Source: Thermothielavioides terrestris NRRL 8126
Lineage: Eukaryota; Ascomycota; Sordariomycetes; Sordariales; Chaetomiaceae
NCBI RefSeq assembly: GCF_000226115.1
Contig: NC_016461.1
Span: forward strand, 2,108,001 to 2,172,000
Length of the DNA: 64,000 nucleotides
Reading direction: 5' to 3'
In this document: piece after piece, positions 42,622-53,556 of the stretch
How the letters are laid out: every line of letters starts with the position of its first letter
Numbering within the stretch: position 1 is the first letter of the stretch
Notes under the pieces: model-generated
Databases searched by the model: none
Seen by the model: only the letters and a program-made list of their open reading frames with translations
Told to the model about the DNA's origin: nothing
Position numbers and translations under genes: made by a program

Positions 42622-45582
42622 ATGTCGCCGTCTCCCCTTCGCGGTCGCCGCCTGCGGAGCCGACACAGCGCCCGGCCAGCCGTCGGCGCCGTCCTGCTGG
42701 TCTCGCTGATCGCTGCCATTGCGCTGTTCAGGCAGGCGTCGGGCACCAATGGCGTCGGAAGTAGCCATCTCGGCGCGAGAGACTTGCGAGCCGACGAGGT
42801 CGGCTGCCGCGAAGTCCACCATGCCGCCGACCAGTGCGCCTTCGTCCTGGAGAACTGCGAGGACGACGAGGCCGGCTTGATCCACTACCTGACCTTCTAC
42901 TACTGCACCCTTGGCGCCGCAAAACCGGCCGCGTTTGCCCTCCTCGCCGCCTGGCTCGGCCTGCTGTTCACCACCATCGGCATCGCCGCCAGCGACTTCT
43001 TCAGCGTCAACCTCAGCACCATCGCCGGCGTGCTTGGCCTGAGCGAGAGCCTGGCCGGCGTCACCTTCCTCGCATTCGGCAATGGCTCGCCCGACGTGTT
43101 CAGCACCTTCGCCGCCATGGGCTCCAACAGCGGGAGCATGGCCGTGGGCGAGCTCATCGGCGCTGCCGGCTTCATTACCGCCGTCGTCGCCGGCTCCATG
43201 GCCCTGGTGCGCGAGTTCAAAGTCAGCAAACGCACCTTCGTCAGGGACATCATCTTCTTCATCGCAGCCGTCAGCTTCACCATGGTCTTCCTGGCCGACG
43301 GCGAATTGCACCTGTGGGAGTGCTTCACTATGATCGGCTTCTACTTGTTCTATGTGATCGTCGTCGTGGGTTGGCACTGGCTGTCCACCCGGAGGAGGAG
43401 GCATCGCCTGAGGGTGACCGCATCTCGCACGCACATGTATGGTGCGCCAGGTCGTGCCGCCGAAGAATTGGAACCCTACCGTGACGAGCCGGATGAAGAC
43501 GAGGCAACCCCTGTCGGCGGTCGGTCCCGGCGTGCGCCCGAACCAGGCGACATCAGTGCCTTGGAAAGGGGACCGCTCATTGAGGTCGACGGCATGCCTC
43601 GGGCGCCTGACGACAGCGGTGCCACGGCAGAGCCGGACGAGGACGAGGAAGAGCAACGAGAGATACACGTCGCCGCCGAAATGGCGAGCAGCATGCGCGT
43701 CAACAGGCCGAGATGGGGACGGAGCAACACCACCATTACCCCGATCCGACCGAGTCTGGTGGGCGTGCTCGAGTTTAGGTCGGTCCTCTCCTCGCTGCAG
43801 AAAGAAAGAAACATGCACATGGGCCCGGTCCATGGTAGGACGCATTCCTTCCAGCAGCAGCCGGCGGCCAGCTCGACTGCCGAGGATACACGCGGCCGTT
43901 CGCGAATCCAAGCCTCGCCGGCCCAGGTCGCGGCTGGAACGAGGGAACGAGCCCTGTCGTCCGGAAACTCGCCGTTGAACCTGCAGAATGCAGATCTTCC
44001 TCTGACCAGCGCTGCTTCCCTGCCCGAGACACGCACAAGCTCGACTGCCCGGACCGTCGACGGAAGGCTTGCGCCGCCTCACGGCCCCGCCTTGTCGGCT
44101 GGCGCCTCGCCGCGCGGCTCTCATGATGTGCCGAAGCCGACGGGCCAGTCTCTGCACATCCGAATTCCCTCCCCGGGCCGGCCCTCCAGCGGACGCTCTT
44201 CGCCCTCGCTCTCGCCGTTCCCTGGCCTGTCGGAGTCCCCTGCCGTGCTGACGCCCCATCAGGAGCTCGGCGGGTTCTCTTTACCTGGCCCTCTTGACAC
44301 TAGACTTCACTCTTTCCCAGGTCTAGATGAACAGGAAGACCGCCCGAGGCCGGTCAAGTGGTGGCCCTACGGACTGCTTCCGGCACCCCATGTGCTTCTT
44401 GCCACCATGTTCCCAACGCTGCAGGGGTGGAAGGAGAAGACGCTGTGGGATAAGCTGGTCAGCCTGATCTCGGCCCCAAGCATCTTCTTCCTCGTCGCAA
44501 CGCTTCCGGTGGTGGAGACGGAGAACGAAGAGAACGAGTCCGAGATCGGTCCGGCGGATTCTCCAGAAGCCGGCACTCCTGGGGGGATAGCCACGCCGGT
44601 ATGGGTCGAAGAGGGTGGCACCGTCCAACCTGAAACGGAGTGGCAGGCTTACCGGAGACGGACCCGCTCGGTGACGTCGAGATCATCACCGCTCTACCTG
44701 TCGCCCTGCACGCTACCGTTGGATGCTCGGCACCCACCAGCTGCGCAAATCACATCAGGGGTACCCGCTTCGCAGCGTCCGAAGCCAGCAGGCGCCGATT
44801 CGCACCGCGACACGGCTTCATCTGGTGACGCTCGGTCGGGGTGGAACAGATGGCTTGTCGCTGTCCAACTTTTCACTGGGCCTCTTTTTGTCGTTTTCAT
44901 CGCGTGGGCGAACACGGCCGACGACTTTGTGGAGCCGAAGAAGGCGCTCCTCAGGATGACGCTGTACTCGCTGGTGTTCTCCCTGTGCTTGCTGGGGCCT
45001 CTGCTCCTGACCACCTCGGCCGACAAAAAGCCCAAGTACCATTTCCTCCTCTGCTTCCTGGGGTTCGTCATCAGCGTCGCGTGGATTTCCACCATCGCCG
45101 GGGAGGTCGTCGGCGTGCTCAAGGCCTTCGGCGTGATTCTCAACATCTCGGAAGCTATCCTCGGACTGACTGTGTTTGCCGTGGGCAACTCGCTGGGCGA
45201 TCTCGTCGCCGACGTCACGGTCGCCCGCTTGGGGTATCCCGTGATGGCATTGGCCGCGTGCTTCGGCGGACCGATGCTCAACATACTCCTGGGCGTCGGC
45301 ATCGGAGGCGCGTGGATGGGCATCAGCTCGGCCAAGCAGAAGCACCGCAAACACCCCGGGGCGCCGCTGCACTACAAGCCCTACCGCATTCAGGTCGGCG
45401 GGACGTTGTTGATCTCGGCTGCCACTGTGCTGCTGACGCTCACCGTCCTGCTCATCGCGGTGCCGTCGAACAATTGGGTTATGAGCCGCAAGATCGGCTG
45501 GGGCTTGATTTGCATATGGACTGTTGGGACCATCGTCAATCTCGTGGCGGAGCTCACGGGGACTTGGTCGGACGTGTCATGA
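42622..45582 (+). CDS. Na+/Ca2+ exchanger-family (CaCA) membrane protein
   Basis: 986 aa, one exon; related to the yeast YDL206W/CCX-like branch of the cation/calcium exchangers. It is likely a vacuolar or other endomembrane antiporter. The N-terminus is a signal-anchor-like helix (VGAVLLVSLIAAIALF) followed by a Cys-containing lumenal segment (CREVHHAADQCAFVLENC). The first exchanger half (about 90-260) contains the alpha-1 repeat with GNGSPD at 153-158. A roughly 370-residue hydrophilic Ser/Pro-rich cytosolic loop separates it from the second half. The second half starts near 750 and has the alpha-2 repeat with GNSLGD at 855-860. The two repeats in opposite topology define the family. The start at 42622 was chosen because upstream residues are low-complexity; the alternative is 42493. 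The ion specificity cannot be read from sequence. Confidence 0.88.
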   Translation: MSPSPLRGRRLRSRHSARPAVGAVLLVSLIAAIALFRQASGTNGVGSSHLGARDLRADEVGCREVHHAADQCAFVLENCEDDEAGLIHYLTFYYCTLGAAKPAAFALLAAWLGLLFTTIGIAASDFFSVNLSTIAGVLGLSESLAGVTFLAFGNGSPDVFSTFAAMGSNSGSMAVGELIGAAGFITAVVAGSMALVREFKVSKRTFVRDIIFFIAAVSFTMVFLADGELHLWECFTMIGFYLFYVIVVVGWHWLSTRRRRHRLRVTASRTHMYGAPGRAAEELEPYRDEPDEDEATPVGGRSRRAPEPGDISALERGPLIEVDGMPRAPDDSGATAEPDEDEEEQREIHVAAEMASSMRVNRPRWGRSNTTITPIRPSLVGVLEFRSVLSSLQKERNMHMGPVHGRTHSFQQQPAASSTAEDTRGRSRIQASPAQVAAGTRERALSSGNSPLNLQNADLPLTSAASLPETRTSSTARTVDGRLAPPHGPALSAGASPRGSHDVPKPTGQSLHIRIPSPGRPSSGRSSPSLSPFPGLSESPAVLTPHQELGGFSLPGPLDTRLHSFPGLDEQEDRPRPVKWWPYGLLPAPHVLLATMFPTLQGWKEKTLWDKLVSLISAPSIFFLVATLPVVETENEENESEIGPADSPEAGTPGGIATPVWVEEGGTVQPETEWQAYRRRTRSVTSRSSPLYLSPCTLPLDARHPPAAQITSGVPASQRPKPAGADSHRDTASSGDARSGWNRWLVAVQLFTGPLFVVFIAWANTADDFVEPKKALLRMTLYSLVFSLCLLGPLLLTTSADKKPKYHFLLCFLGFVISVAWISTIAGEVVGVLKAFGVILNISEAILGLTVFAVGNSLGDLVADVTVARLGYPVMALAACFGGPMLNILLGVGIGGAWMGISSAKQKHRKHPGAPLHYKPYRIQVGGTLLISAATVLLTLTVLLIAVPSNNWVMSRKIGWGLICIWTVGTIVNLVAELTGTWSDVS

Positions 45583-46889
45583 CTGCTGGCAAGCATTATC
45601 ACCGCGGGTACATGCCGGGCGGGGCAACATGTTTAAGCCGATCGAATTCAGTGACCATACGCCTGCAGCACCTGCGCTGGTGTGGACGACCTTACACGGC
45701 TGGCACATGTCGAGACCGAACGCTGCCTCGCCTCTCTCAGTTTATGCACTCGCCCGCGACCAGGCGCGTTTCTATCAGCGTACCCCTCCCTGTTGGACGG
45801 AGCCGGCTGCTCCTCATCTCAGTTCTGCCAGCCAACACCCTACGCTGCCAAGAGGTGCCTTCCGGGGAACCGGTGGCCGGCCAGCCGAGGGGTCATCGCT
45901 GGCCCCTCCCGGATTGCCCACTCACCCCCGGCGTCTGGGAAAGCCCGCGACGCGGGAAGACCGCCGCCGCCCCTGGCCCAAGCGCTGAGCGACGCGGGCA
46001 CTCCCGCCGATTCCGACGACGTCGTGATGGAGGTTGCGGCTGGTTCGGCCTAATCCTCAATGCTCCGGTCGCTGGCTACGCTGCGGTAGATTGGAGCGGA
46101 GGGCGGTCGGGACACTGGTTGTTTGGTGGAGCACTGGTCTCCGGCTGCCGGTCGGCCGGTTGTGGATGGCCAGATGGGGCGACTGGCATTGAGGTCGCGG
46201 TGGGAGTTGGGAGAATGCTGGTTGTTGAGATTGGAGTCCTGGCTTGGTGTAAGGGCGTCTTTGGCGGGGCGGCCACGCCCCTTGAGGGATCTTCGAGTGT
46301 CTATCGTGAGGATCTGCTTGCATATGACGGATACCTATCGTATTTCGTATATACATAGTAAATTCAAATCTTATAACTAGTGATGTAAACCATATCTCGC
46401 TGACATTGCCCGGCTATACCCACTTACCCTTGTTCCCCTTCATAGGAGCTTGTTGAGTGGGTGCCTGTGTAAGCTTCATGCTTCACTTGTCAGCCAGGAC
46501 TGTGTTGTGCCCCGCGATTGCCTACGGAAGCGGACCCTGTGCTGCTGGACCCCTGTCTTGAAGCCCCACTTCGAGTGCTTGGCGGTCCAGCAAATGTGGA
46601 GGAGGGGTCAGGAGGGGTCAGGAGGGGCAGTTCAAACCATCCTGTCAGCTTCTCCAAACGGCAACGTGGGGCAAAGGGGTTCGTTCGTCTTGAGAAGGGA
46701 GTCCAGACCCCTTCACCGATAGTTTGGGAGTTCATAAAGGTGGTTGGTGAAGCGGCACCTTGCAATCCAGCAATTCAACGTGACGTCGCTCTCTCCTTTT
46801 CTCTCTCTTTGTGCCTCAGTTCCAATTCCAGCCTGCGTGCGTCCTCTCGACTCGTTTCTCGGTCCGGCCGCCCAAACACAATCGCAACC
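45583..46889. other. Intergenic region before SEC53
   Basis: 1.3 kb between co-oriented genes. No supported coding sequence; an open frame of 154 codons (45524-45988) overlaps the exchanger 3' end out of frame. AGGAGGGGTC is repeated near 46600-46626. The final 90 bp before SEC53 are CT-rich. Confidence 0.5.
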
Positions 46890-47890
46890 ATGGCCGCTTC
46901 GTACCCGCCGCTCGCCGAGCGCGAGATCAAGAACACCATCTGCCTGTTCGATGTCGACGGCACGCTCACGCCGGCGCGGTTGGTACGCACACACACACAC
47001 ACACGACCGCTTTCCCGCCGTCCCTCGCGGTTTAGTTAGGGCTGTCAAGTTAATCAGAAGAAAATGAAAAACAAAAGTCCGCCTCCCCCGAGATGCTCGA
47101 CCTCCTCGCGCGGCTCCGCCAAAAAGTCGCCATCGGCTTCGTGGGCGGCAGCGACCTGGCCAAGCAGCAGGAGCAGCTGGGCAGCGCGGACGTCAACGTG
47201 ACGTCGCTGTTCGACTTCTGCTTCGCCGAGAACGGGCTGACGGCGTTCCGGCTGGGCGAGCCGCTGCCGTCCAACAGCTTCATCCGCTGGATCGGCGAGG
47301 AGCAGTACAAGGAGCTGGTCCGCTTCATCCTGCACTACCTGGCCGACCTCGAGATCCCCATCAAGCGCGGCACCTTCGTCGAGTTCCGCAACGGCATGAT
47401 CAACGTGTCGCCCATCGGCCGCAACGCGTCGGTGCAGGAGCGCCTCGAGTTCGAGGCGTACGACAAGCAGCACGGCGTGCGCAAGGCCTTTGTCGAGAAG
47501 CTGCGGGAGCGGTTCGGCCACCTGGGGCTGACGTGCGTTTTATCTCTTTTTCTTTTCTTTCTTTTTTCTTTATTTTATTCCCTGTAGAAAAGCCAAACTA
47601 ACTTTCAAAAAACTAAAACGACGACAAAAAACAGCTTCGCAATCGGCGGCCAAATCTCCTTCGACGTGTTCCCGAACGGCTGGGACAAGACGTACTGCCT
47701 GCAGCACGTGGAGAACGAGGCGAAGCGGCCGGACGGCGTGCGCTACACGACGATCCACTTCTTCGGCGACAAGACGTTCGAGGGCGGCAACGACTACGAG
47801 ATCTACACCGACAGCCGGACCATCGGGCACTCGGTCACGGGGCCCGAGGACACCATGGCCCAGCTCAAGAAGCTGTTCGATCTGGAGTAA
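46890..47890 (+). CDS. SEC53: Phosphomannomutase
   Basis: Converts mannose-6-phosphate to mannose-1-phosphate, feeding GDP-mannose synthesis for N- and O-glycosylation and GPI anchors in the cytosol. Three exons 46890-46982, 47078-47532 and 47635-47890 give 804 nt (267 aa), the usual length. HAD-fold motif I is [11 protein letters not shown], with nucleophile Asp21 and acid/base Asp23. The cap domain includes [19 protein letters not shown] and [12 protein letters not shown]. The C-terminal part holds the metal-site loops [18 protein letters not shown]. Introns have GTACGC and GTGCGT donors; the second contains T-rich and A-rich runs. The start context CAACCATGG is strong. Confidence 0.96.
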
Positions 47891-48413
47891 TAGGGGTGGG
47901 TGCAGAGGGGGCATGGAGAAGGAGTGGTTGGGTGGGGGAGGAGGGTGCTACTGTTCCTAGCAGTGAGTGAGCATAGAGCATCGCTCGCGTGGCTTTGGAC
48001 ACTGGCAGGACTCCCTGCGCTCCGTCTTGGGAAGGACCTCGCGCAGCCTAATGATATACAAACCACTAAGACACAAATAACCGGTGATGGAGAACTACTG
48101 ATCACGCTTGACCGATGAATAAGTGGCCATTTACATCATTCAGACACCCCCTCATACCAAAAACGCTCCAAAAACAAGGCTGCTAGCACCCCGAGATCTA
48201 CCCAAGAAGCGAATCCAACCAACTGCAACCCAACAAGTGAATCCAACTAACTACAACAGCAGAACACGCTCAGAGAAGCTAGCCAAATAGGAAACATATC
48301 ACGCCCCGACATCCAACACGCATACCTCAGTCATAGATCATCCCAGTCCTTCTCCCTTTATATTCCCTCCCCCCACCCATCCACATCAAGCAGACAGGCC
48401 CAAGCAGAATCGA
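47891..48413. other. Convergent spacer SEC53/WW-PhoD gene
   Basis: 520 bp between convergent stop codons. A near-direct repeat AATCCAACYAACTRCAAC occurs at about 48211-48262. No coding signal. Confidence 0.5.
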
Positions 48414-51400
48414 TCAATGCCCATACTCCAGATGCGGCACAATGACCGGGCCGTACTTGTTCGTCCCTTGGTACGGCCCATCCCCCTGCACCACGAAGTC
48501 CACGGCCAAGCTCAGCTTGCTCAGGCCACCCGACTGCCCGCTCGCCACGCTGGCCGCGTACCCGCCCGCCGTCGGCATCCCCCCCGCGGCGTGCGCCATG
48601 GCCTCCGGGTCGTACGCCACGATGGCCACGTAGTTGCGCCGCGCCATGAGCTTCTTGAGCTCGCGCGGCGCCCCCGACGCGTCGGTGTGGAAGATCTCCA
48701 TCATGTCCTCCTTGGTGTCCGACACCTCGTGCGTGGAGCGGTGGCCGTTCTGCGGCACGTACAGGAGCTTGTTGTTGTGCAGCATCTTGAGCAGGTACGA
48801 ACCGCACGGGGCGGCAACCACGGGCGACGCGATGATCTGGTACATGGTCTTGTGGTCCGAGGGGTGGGACGGGTCGTGGACGAGGCCTGCGCCGGCGCAG
48901 TTGACGTCTGGGCGGTGCATCAGTTAGTGTTCATTGGGAAAACACGAAGGAGGGGCGGGGAGGGGGGGGGGGAGAAGGGGTTGTTAGTAGGGCAAAAACT
49001 TACCGCCTGACAAAAAGGTCATCCGGATACCCTTTTGCTGTGCGATGCCCTGCAGCGTGCGAATGAGGTAGGTGCGCTCGAGGTCCTTGGACTCATGCGT
49101 CCAGAGGTCCTTCAGCTCCTCGGCGATGTCGATCTCGCCGAACTGATTGAGCACGCTCCCCATCAGCCCGGACTTGCCGACCGCCCGCTTGACCTCCTTG
49201 AAGCCCTGCGCCACGACCTCCTTGCCGCCCACCACGCCCGCGACCGAGCTGGTCACCTTGCCGAGGATGTTGTAGGTCGTGTTGACCGCCTTCTTGCCCG
49301 TGGCGAACGTGTTAGCCAGCGTCTCCACCGTCTCCAGACGCGGGTAGATGACCGGCACCGAGATCATCCAGATGCAGTGCTGCACGCTCGGCGGCAGGGT
49401 GGCCACCTTGGGGAAGATGCCTTGGTACGTAGGGCCGGCCATGACCCTGGTCTGCGTGCGCTCCGACCGGCAATCCGGACCGACCACCACGACTGCGGGA
49501 CCGAGGTACTTGACGAAATGCCAGCCGGACCCCGTGATGGTGAACAAGTCTATGTCGGAGCTGACGTTGCGCAGGATCTCGATAGTCGTGTGGTGTTGAA
49601 ACAGCAGGTACATCTCGATGGCGATGCGCCCGATGCCCTTGAACACGGCCGACGACTGCATGTAGTCTGGGTAGGAGCCGAAGCCGTCGAAGCTGCGGGG
49701 TAACGGGTCAGTATCGGAAGGCCATGTTCACAAGACAAGGTGACGGTAAGAGAGCAGTAGCTTACATGTCGTGGTCGTCGATCTGCAAGATGTGGGGGAT
49801 CTGCGCAAACGCCTCGCGCATATAGGGCTGGTCAAAGTGGCTCGTGTAGTAGTGGAAGTAGGCGTGCGACACGTCCTCCTGATGCCGCGCCGTCCATGGC
49901 GCATTCCTGCGGTTCTCTCTGCCCTGCATGGACAACCACTGCTTCAGCAGCGGCACCTCCTTCCACAGTCTGTCTCCGTAGATCTGGGCGCCGAGCCCAA
50001 GCTGGACGTGGAAGCCGCCACACTCGACATTCTTCTGCAGGATGTCCTTCCACATGAAGCTCACGCCACCGAGTTTGGCCCGCTCGTTCTGGTTCGTTGA
50101 CGGGGAGAAGTCGTTGCCCGAGTGGGCAATCATGCGCCAGCCCGTCTCGTAGCGCCCGGCCACGACGAACTCATAGCGCGTGCACCCGAGGTGCGACGTC
50201 ACGGCGTACGTCCACCGCTCCGTGCCGTGTTCCGACATCTGGAGGTCTATGTCGTACTTGTAGAAGACCCATCGCTGGTGGGTGTAGATGTTCTGGGGGA
50301 TAAGCTGCCGGGGATTGGGAGAGAGATCCACGCTCAAGTGGATGTGGATGGTCGGTGGTTGAGGCGCGTCAGTGACCAGCAGGATGCTACCCAGCCAGAT
50401 GCCCCTCTCCAGATCCATGTTCACATAGCGCAGATAGGGGCCAAAGTAGACGCCGTTGGCGGGCATGACCCTGTACACGTCGACGCCCGCGCTGGGCGGA
50501 GGACCGGTGAATCCGGCTACCGTCGGGGCCACGGACGCCGAGACGCTCATGATACTCTCGGCGTAGCCTGGGTGGCCCTGGGGGTGGAACAAAGGTGAAC
50601 CGAGAGCGGACTTTCCGCCACCCAAGAGTGGCGACGCCATCGGATTGCCGTACGTCGAGGTCGCCGGCGACAGCGGAGCGACATCGTGGTTCAGCGGCGT
50701 TGGCCCCTTAGGGAACTCCCACTGCGTAGCCTGGGTCGCGAGATGAATGTAGTAGTACTGGCCCGAGTTCTGGTCGAGGTGGGCGATCCAGCCCTCGGGG
50801 AGCGGGGGCGGCGATTGGGCAGCTGCGAGGAGCGAGGGAGTGTGCGTCAGCCCCGGCTGTCCGTTCTGCGCCGCCGCCGGCTGGGCCTCGTTGGCAAAGG
50901 CGGGGTGCCCTGCGTTGTGCGCAGGAACGGCGGCGGCGGCGGCAGAAGCGGCGGCCGGATGCGGTTTCTGGGCCGCCGGAGAGGCAACGGTGGAGGAGGG
51001 CCCGGAGCCCGGCCGAGCGCTCGCGGGCGCGGCAGACGAAGCCGCGGCCGGGGTTGAGTTCGGGGCGCTCGAGCTCGCTTGCGCAGGCCGTTGCTTTTCG
51101 GCTGGGTATTGCGAGCTCGCATTGGGGTTGACGCTGGTATAAGCCGGCGGGGGGGTCGAAGTCTGCATGCGTTGGAAGTCCTGCTCCAGCACGCTTATTT
51201 GCAGGTTGCCTCCTGTGGGCACTTGGGTTGCCGGGTTGGGATTACGGGGAAGGTTGAAAGCCGGCGTCTGCTGCGGCGGCGACGGGCTCGACACCACGTC
51301 GGAGCCTTGGTACACGGTAGGCGGCCCGAACGGCTGCTGGCCTGGCGTCTCGGTTGGTGTCCACGGCCGGGGCTGCTGGGCCTGGGCCGGAGGCGGCTGG

Positions 51401-52293
51401 TTGGCGTACTGTGCTAGCCGTGACTGGGCGGCGGCGCTCGGCGTCTGCAGGCTGTTGAGCGTCGCAGTACCCGAGATGCCTGCGGCTGCATACCGTGCTT
51501 CGATGTCCCCTCCGGGAATCACGCCTGGCTCGACGACGGGCGTTTCGGGCGGGGGCGGCGACCCACGATTCGCGCGCGTGGTTGAGTTGGAGGCTGTCGA
51601 ATCATAGCGAGTGATGTTCGCGCCCTGATTGCTGGCGCCGCCGGGTGGAGGATAGTAGGGCTTCTGCTGGTAGGCGTTGGAGACCTTGGGCGCGGGGGCG
51701 GCCTGGTTCCTCAGGGGCTTGGCGAAGAGGCCGCCTTCGTCGTCGTCGCCGCCGGCAGGGCTGACGGGGCTCTGGAGCGGCGTGACTGCGGTTCCGCGCC
51801 TCTCGGCAAGGCCTGCCTTCTTGTCCCCCGTGCTGACCGTTGGACGAGAAAGCGGGTCCTTCTGCGCCGACGAGCTTGAGGAGGCCGGCGGGGGGCTGTA
51901 GACCCTGCCGGCCGGAGACGACGACTTCGATCCGTCATCGGGATACGGAAGACGGCTCGGCTTGGGTTGCGGCTTGGTCTTGTGGTCGTCGTCGTCGGGG
52001 TATGGCAGCGGGGCGGCAGAGCTTGATGCGCCGAAGGGAAAGGACGGCAGCGGCGGCAGAGAAGCGATTCCCGGCTTGGACGCCGAGCTCGACGATGCAG
52101 CAGCGGAGTGAGAAGACGAAGACGGAGGCGTGGGGTACCTGGGCCGGTTTGACGACGTCTTATCACCGGCGGGGCTTTGCGGCTTGAATATCCTCAGCGG
52201 CTCGACCGTCGGGCTGTCGCAGTCGTCGGCGTCGGGCCGCGGCCGGCTCATAAAGAGCTCCTCGTCGGGCACGTCGCGCGATCGAGAGCCCAT
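48414..52293 (-). CDS. WW-domain protein with PhoD-like phosphatase domain
   Basis: 1236 aa from three minus-strand exons 52293-49766, 49692-49004 and 48907-48414 (3711 nt, phases consistent; donors GTAAGC and GTAAGT). The first ~490 residues are disordered, Pro/Ser/Ala/Gln-rich. A WW domain lies at about 495-530 (LPEGWIAHLDQNSGQYYYI and ATQWEFPKGPTP). The PhoD-like metallophosphatase region runs from about 620 to the C-terminus. Its metal-binding signature DDHDIFDGFGSYP is built across the first intron. Other catalytic-fold segments are AHSGNDFSPSTN, VVVVGPDCRSER and MTFLSGGDVNCAGAG. PhoD proteins are binuclear phosphodiesterase/alkaline phosphatase relatives; the substrate of this fungal branch is unknown. 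WW domains bind Pro-rich peptides, so the protein may be scaffolded. The frame stays open upstream to 52740, but the ATG at 52293 has the first plausible context. Confidence 0.9.
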
Positions 52294-53556
52294 GTTGGCG
52301 CCTTGGCGGATTTCGGAAGGGGATCTCTGAAGGCGAATGTGCGAATGTGCACCACCGGCAGGTGTTGCCCGAGGCGCCTTTCGAGGCTTTGTTGGAGAGC
52401 AGGAAAGAGTACCTAAGGTAGCTGCTGCTCTTGGAGCTTCCCGTCCTCGTTCTGTCTCTCCAGGAAGGCGCCCCTCCTTCAAGTGGCCACCCCTGTCACA
52501 GGCCACAGGCGGGGGAAGCGCTACCGAGCGTGCGAGATGGCGGGGCAGACTCGGCGACTGCTCCGGCCGTCTGCCGTTTGGAAATAGAGAAGCGACGAAA
52601 GCTGCAAGCTTGCAACAAAAGTCTTCGTCTCGTGCTGCAAGCTTCGCGATAAGCAAGAACCGAAGCTCAGGTGTTCGAAGTTCAGAACCGAGGACGTCAG
52701 GCAGGGCAATATGCGGCCAGTTGCGCAGGCCCCGATGCACCTCGTCGGGTAGGGGGACAGGGGGGAGGGATTACCAGCAGACAAACAGGGGTCGTGGGCA
52801 GGGACGAGGGGCATCAAAGGTCGTCCCGCCGTGATTGGCCTCGCAGTGCGGGCGCTTAACAAGCTCGCGAGCGAGCAACAGAGCCACTGACGAGGGCAAA
52901 CGGACCAGTGAGGGCGCCCAGGAAGCGCCCTCTATCGTCGTCCCGAGCGGTTCCATTTCCTGGCAGTTCCACAATATCCACCTGAGCAGCGGCATTGGGT
53001 CCTGAACTGGCTCGACTGGTAGGCATACACAGTAGTGTACGGAGTAGGCGAGTACTAGTAAGGTGATTATCCCATCTCGGTGGGTCGCACGGCCGGCTCC
53101 AGCTGTGCGCGTTGCGTTGGGAGGAACATGGGATGTTGTTAGGACGGCGCGTCAAAGCTCGGATCAGACCAGACTCGGCAGGGATGACGGTTGAAGATCA
53201 AAGCGCAGCGGGCCCGGCCGCCGTTGGAGATTGTTATTTTTAAACCGCTGTTTGCAATTGCCGAGCGGACCACAGGCAATGCAAGTCTGAAGAAGGCAAG
53301 TCCTTCTTCACCAAGGTAGCTGAACCAACAGCCGTATGTCTAGCAAACGCACACATTCACTATCGCATCCTGGGGAACAATTGAGAAGAAACGTTTTCGA
53401 ACCCCTAGCTCTATCCAAAACCCACAGCAACTCTCTCTCGTGAGATTCCTGGAACGCGAGTTTGAACCCGACGTCTCCATGCCATCCCCTTGATACCAAC
53501 CTACGCTCCCTAGCACACCATATACATGTACCCCGAATGAAAAAAATGAATCAAAA
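52294..53556. other. Intergenic region upstream of the WW-PhoD gene
   Basis: 1.26 kb containing the promoter/5' UTR of the WW-PhoD gene (minus strand) and the 3' side of the MFS gene. The first 450 bp remain open in the PhoD frame without a convincing domain. Nothing else supported. Confidence 0.5.

Noticed and set aside
42526..44259. 577-codon minus-strand open frame opposite the exchanger gene
   Set aside because: Antisense shadow of a GC-rich exon; no conserved domain, while the plus strand has clear exchanger repeats.
46990..47008. CA dinucleotide run in the first SEC53 intron
   Set aside because: A short ordinary microsatellite inside an intron, with no sign of function.
52294..52740. 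N-terminal extension of the WW-PhoD protein by 149 residues
   Set aside because: The frame is open but the sequence looks non-coding in character and the ATG at 52293 begins the first plausible protein sequence; not impossible.
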